Origin: Stenogyne calaminthoides
Lineage: Eukaryota > Streptophyta > Magnoliopsida > Lamiales > Lamiaceae
Assembly: GCA_037126765.1 (NCBI GenBank)
Contig: JBBCBC010000056.1
Span: 434,001-498,000 of the forward strand
DNA length: 64,000 bases
Direction of reading: 5' to 3'
Position numbers and translations under genes: made by a program
The notes under the pieces: model-generated
What the model was told of the DNA's origin: nothing
The model's input: the letters and a program-made list of their open reading frames with translations, nothing else
Database searches by the model: none
In this document: one piece after another, positions 59,506-64,000 of the stretch
Layout: every line of letters begins with the position of its first letter
Position numbering within the stretch: the stretch's first letter is position 1

Positions 59506-60491
59506 TGTTGGAAATTTTGGTTATGAGATGTTTCAAACACTCATGTGATGATCAAACTTTAATTTCTGAAAAATTAATCGCGATAGGATTGTTCTAATTT
59601 CGGAGTGGATGATCGTGATATATTTAAAATTTCAAAATTGAATTTCCGTGAGTGAGAAATTAATCGTGAAGATGAGACGTCACAACCTCAAGTAAGAAGA
59701 ATATTAGTGGGTTGGAGAAAAACTAAGGATTCAAGGAAAGTTTCTTGCATATATTTGAGAGTAAGTTCAAGTTATTCAATTGAGGTGCATGAGGACCTTA
59801 ATCCATGAACCCCCCCCCCCCCCACACACACACACATGCCCGAGTCGGAAACTTATTTGGAGCCTATCTAATTTTTTGGAGACCTAAAAAATTTACCAGG
59901 CCAATTTTTTGAATTGGATCGGATAGGTCAACCCATTTAGATGTGGTCCGACTCAGAATATTTGAATTGAACTTATCCAAGGGATTTCATGCGGAGAGAA
60001 TAGGTCAAAACTTATTTGGGATTTGAATTTTGAACTGACCTGAGCTTATCCCTAAGGTTCTTTGAACCCGGACATTTCGTAACTCCCAAGCCAGGAGTTA
60101 CCTGAGATCGTGTAGTCAAAACCGCTCACGAACTTCGTGATCGCTCTACTCTTTCTCCACAGCTTCAGAGTGCTAATTCGTCTATATATAGGACATCTCA
60201 ATGTCTTCGAAAATAAACTTTTGCACACACTAAAATCCTCTACATACGCTTTTCGAAACCTTTTCCTGCATTCATTTTGGAGTTTGTTATGTTCTTTTTC
60301 GTTTTCGTTCGCCAATGCTTTATTTTCAGTGGTGCAACTGATACAAAGTCGAAACCATTTTACCTTTGGAGACATTACGTTTATCGTGTGAGCACTAGCC
60401 ATGACGTATTTGTCTTGCGGTAAAAGGATTTATCCTCGACTTGATTTCTATTTCTTTTCGTTTTTCATTGCAGTGTACCCTGAACCCAACA
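59506..60491 (+). repeat. LTR-like segment, about 986 bp
   Basis: TGTTGGAAATTTTGGTTATG at 59506 to CCTGAACCCAACA at 60491, with a TATA-like tatatata near 60183. Flanks atttg and atagt do not match, so it may be an old or rearranged solo LTR. It contains a C-run followed by a CA microsatellite (59810-59837). Confidence 0.45.
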
Positions 60492-61212
60492 ATAGTGGTG
60501 AATCATGTGAGTAAAATAACTTTATTTAACAAGACTAATATGATTTTTTCATGTTCATGATATATAATAAATATTTTAGGCTAGGTGTTATATAAGTGCA
60601 CCGATCCTTCTATAATGTATTTTAGAAATATATAACTTATTGTATCGAAACATAGTAAATAAATTTTAGGTTTGTCATTTTACAATTTGGGACCCCGCTA
60701 GATATATCTGATTCTATAACTTTTCGAGTGAGTGAGAGAGAGATGGGATGGTGGCCTTTCCAACTGTGGTTTTATTTCACAAATGATGAAGAGTAGATAG
60801 TAAAGTAGGTAGGGTAAATTTGTCCATATTTCTTGTAAAGTGAGGTGTTGTACTAGTAAATAGTAGTAGATGGGGTGGTGCTGTAGAAATTAGAATAGAA
60901 GCAGCAGAGCACAACCACATTGAAGGCCGCTTAATTACTCCACTTGATAACTCCTCCTTTCCTTCTTCTTTCTTTTTTCTTAAGATTACAAATTTTCAAT
61001 TTAAAAACAGAAACATTTCTCTCTTTCTCTCTCCTCACTCGAAAGTCGAAACCCAGTAAAGAGAGATTCATTCATATGATCTCACCTTGCACCAATTTAG
61101 GCAAACACAAGTCGGTCACTCCCAAAAAAACCCTCCAATCTATATTTACTCTTCCCATACATTCATGACCCCCAACAAACAAACAATCTTTGATGATTAA
61201 TTGATTGATTGA
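60492..61212 (+). promoter_or_regulatory. Promoter and leader of the ABHD17-type gene
   Basis: Non-coding sequence with pyrimidine-rich patches (ttccttcttctttctttttt near 60957, ctctctttctctctcctcac near 61019) typical near plant transcription starts. Upstream ATGs are present in the likely leader: 61165 (11 codons and stop at 61200) and 61193 (ATG ATT AAT TGA, ending 61204), just before the main ATG. Confidence 0.45.
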
Positions 61213-64000
61213 ATGGGGTGTATGGTATCTCAACTGGCTGCGATATTTGCCTTCTTTCCGCCGAAGCCGCCTACATACCAGGTCAAGAAAAGGGATGACG
61301 GCAAACTGGTGGCTGTCTCTACGACGTCGTCTTTTCCAATCGCCATTGATGACTCTTCACTCGATGTCTTGTCTATAAACACTAAAAGGGGGAACAAGAT
61401 TGTAGCTTTTTACTTGAGGAATCCCTACGCCCGCCTCACTCTCTTGTACTCCCATGGAAATGCAGCTGATCTGGGCCAGCTTTATGACCTCTTTCTACAA
61501 CTCAAAGCCAATCTCAGGGTTAATCTTATTGGGTCTCTCTCTTCTTCTTTTCTTTCAACGCACAACTCTTTTTTCATTCAAGAAAACAAAAATGGGGTAT
61601 TTGTGCGAATTCATTTTGTGGGTTTTTCACTTTTATTTTTCCCTACTTTATGAAAGGCACTACTCTTGTCTGCATTTAAAGCTGGGAAAGCTTGCCCTTT
61701 TACAAATATTTTTCCTTACAAGTTGAATTGTTTTTTTGATGCACGAGTTTGTTTTATGGGTGTGGTGGATTTTGTGTTGTGTCAAGAGTGGTTATCCACC
61801 CATCTTTACCGGGTTGATTGACGTTTACTTTTTTCAGTAAAACTTTTCCACTGTAAAAGTTGAATTGGTTTCCTCGGGGTTCCAAGATTCGGTTTTTTTT
61901 TTCTGGGTTGAAACTTTGAAGCTTCAGTTCCTTCAACAATGACCTTAGATCTGAAATCTTATGTGACAAAATAGTGATTTAAGCTGCTGCGGCATTTTGT
62001 CAAGATTGTCCAGTGGGTAATTGATAATCTGTTTTCCTTTGATTTAATGAAGGCTCAGAGATAAAATAAAAGTAAATGTTGCTGCTTGTCCTTTCTTCTA
62101 TTAATTCCTGTAAATGTAATTTAGCTTTATCTTACTCGTGTGAAAGTGATGGGTTTTACTGGATGCTAGGCTCAAAGAGTTTATTTTTTAATGGGGGCCT
62201 TTTGGATTGTGACATCTTGTGATTTTGATTTTCTTTGGAAGGTTGTGCTTTTTTGCAGTAACTTTTGTTTTTTTGCTTTCATGTTGCTGTTGATTTAGCT
62301 GTCTATCTGCATTTTATTTTGTTTGCCAGATGGAAGTGTATTCAAACTTAAATCCTGGAAAGCTCTCTCATTTTTTCTCCCTTTTTAGTGGGTTTAGCTA
62401 GAGAATCTTTCTTATCTCAAGTAATGATAATTATTACTACTATTATTATTACAATTTAGCTTCTTAATGTTATCCAGGGTTCTAAATCAATAAATGGACC
62501 ATATCTTGTATGCCTTCGAGAATGGCTTCTTATAACTCAACAATTTAAATATGAATTCATTCAGTTATCCTGTATTTTTCAGTTTATTTATTCTTCCACC
62601 AAGTTTGTGTAGCTCTGTTTGTGCAATTCATTGAAATAACTTATGGATCTTTACAGAATTTAATTCGACCCTGTTCATCCAATTAATCTATCATGCAAAT
62701 ATGATTTTACAGGTATGACTATTCTGGTTACGGAGCTTCCACCGGTGAGGTAAAATTCAGCCAACTTAGTATGATTTATTCAGTGTTTTCCGACTTTCCT
62801 CTTCATTTATAAAGATTTTGACATTTCTTATAACAATAAATTAAAATTAATTTGTGGAACATTTAGCGGCAGTACATAAAAATTTGCTTGATGTGGAAAA
62901 AATGAAAACTAGTACATAGAAGTGCACTTACATTGATTATATTTTTGAATTCTATTAATTATAATTTCGTACGTGTTTTCTTTGTTTCACTCCCCGTCAA
63001 CTTCAATGCAAAAGTTAATTCATGTTGTTCATTTAAATAAGATTCCTTAATTTGAATATAAAGGCTGGTTTCTTAATCATTTCCAGCCAAGTGAATATGA
63101 CACATATGCGGACATAGAGGCCGTTTATGAGTGTCTCCAAACGGAATACGGGATCAGCCAGGAAGATTTAATTCTATATGGGCAATCAGTTGGAAGTGGG
63201 CCCACATTACATTTAGCAGCTCAATTACCGAGGCTGAGAGGTGTAGTTTTGCACAGTGCTATCCTATCTGGACTTCGGGTGCTCTGTCATGTAAAGTTCA
63301 CCCTCTGTTGTGATATTTACAAGGTTAGTGCTATTTCATTTTCTAGAAATAAATACACACTGCTAATATAAGTAGTCATGGTTGAATTAGGCCCCTCCTA
63401 ATGTACTTAATAGTCATTTCTCCAAAGATGTGTAGAGACTTTAGATGTACTGTAACGTTAACACGTGGCTTGGAAAACAACTTTTTAACGGTTAACCTTA
63501 TAATATGGAAACATAATAATGAAGATCAACTATTTTATTATTTTGCTTTATCTCCATATATAGTTTCTGATCTTTAGTGATATCCCCAACCCTGAATTTA
63601 GTGATATACTTCAGATGTAATTGTCTAAACATGTTGAAGATTCTGTGAATTAGCTAGTGATTTTTTAAACAACTCTTATTGTGCGACCCTAATGCTTAAA
63701 TCTTTCCATACACTAACGTACGATCGGAATTCAATTGGCATGATTATTCTGAATCAAAATGCTTAAAAAATCTACCTGCAGATGATTCAAGTTACTAACT
63801 TCATTTAAATATGCAGAATGTGAACAAAATTCGGAAGGTGAAGTCTCCTGTTCTTGTTATACATGTAAGTGACTCTTGGATCTCAAGTCTTTTGCAATTG
63901 ACTTATTTACTTCTTATATTTATGTTGGTTGGTTAACATTTGCCAATTCTTAGTACTGGCCTCATTTTCAGCAAATGCAAGTTAATGCTATATGGTTATT
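61213..64000 (+). CDS. Alpha/beta hydrolase, ABHD17-type, first four exons
   Basis: Exons 61213-61532, 62713-62749, 63087-63323 and 63817-63864, all GT-AG and in phase, giving 214 residues. The gene continues past the window. The N-terminus MGCMVSQLAAIFAF has Gly2-Cys3, a likely myristoylation/S-acylation anchor. LLYSHGNAADLGQ (residues 77-89) holds the oxyanion-hole HG. GQSVGSG (151-157) is the nucleophile elbow with Ser153. VKSPVLVIH (206-214) leads to the catalytic Asp, which together with the His is not yet reached. Animal ABHD17 enzymes remove palmitate from membrane-bound proteins. A similar role in plants is inference. Family members are about 300-380 residues. Confidence 0.92.

Noticed and set aside
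59806..59837. C-run followed by CA repeat
   Set aside because: A simple low-complexity tract that may also vary through sequencing. No function can be supported.
60052..60402. 116-residue minus-strand frame
   Set aside because: It lies inside the LTR-like segment, antisense to its TATA-like box, and has no recognisable domain.

Overview
The window is nuclear DNA of a flowering plant. Its two host genes have GT-AG introns and plant-specific products. The rest is AT-rich sequence filled with nested transposable elements of plant lineages: sirevirus-like and other Ty1/copia, Tat-lineage Ty3/gypsy, a LINE, hAT, Mutator-like and Stowaway-like elements, and SINEs. I would guess an asterid eudicot, perhaps Lamiales, but that rests on general look and not on a diagnostic marker.

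Layout. (1) 1-9172: the 3' part of a decayed sirevirus-like Ty1/copia element, with degenerate pol, a long broken extra (env-like) reading frame and a 2.2 kb 3' LTR whose ends are about 50-bp inverted repeats. (2) 9173-15186: an LTR of a second copia family into which (1) inserted, its primer-binding site, unclassified AT-rich DNA with an exact 4 x 47 bp array, a solo LTR with 5-bp target duplications, and another LTR fragment. (3) 15187-19640: a minus-strand LINE, split by a hAT element with 8-bp target duplications. That hAT element carries a solo LTR in turn. (4) 20336-33663: a 12-exon plastid glycerol-3-phosphate acyltransferase gene (ATS1 type) that reads through completely to 451 residues, with two SINEs and two tandem duplications in its introns. 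(5) 34998-37457: four compact DNA-transposon derivatives in a row. (6) 37545-57812: one Tat-lineage Ty3/gypsy element with gag-pol on the plus strand, a spliced antisense gene and one 3' LTR. It is swollen by two solo LTRs, a deleted copia element and an LTR-like minus-strand insertion. (7) 57813-60491: intergenic DNA with a SINE-like and an LTR-like segment. (8) 61213-64000: the first four exons of an alpha/beta hydrolase of the ABHD17 type, running off the window end.

The two host genes look intact where visible. ATS1 makes plastid lysophosphatidic acid for chloroplast glycerolipids. The ABHD17-type enzyme is a lipid-anchored serine hydrolase, in animals a protein depalmitoylase. I see no sign that the two work together. 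The mobile elements are all visibly broken. The order of insertion can be read from who interrupts whom and from target-site duplications.

I did not find a clearly new biological system. The most interesting items are the antisense spliced gene in the Tat element, the broken env-like frame, the LTR with long inverted ends, the CpG-rich leader in the copia element at 47863-52889, and repeated insertion of one LTR family into the same host element.
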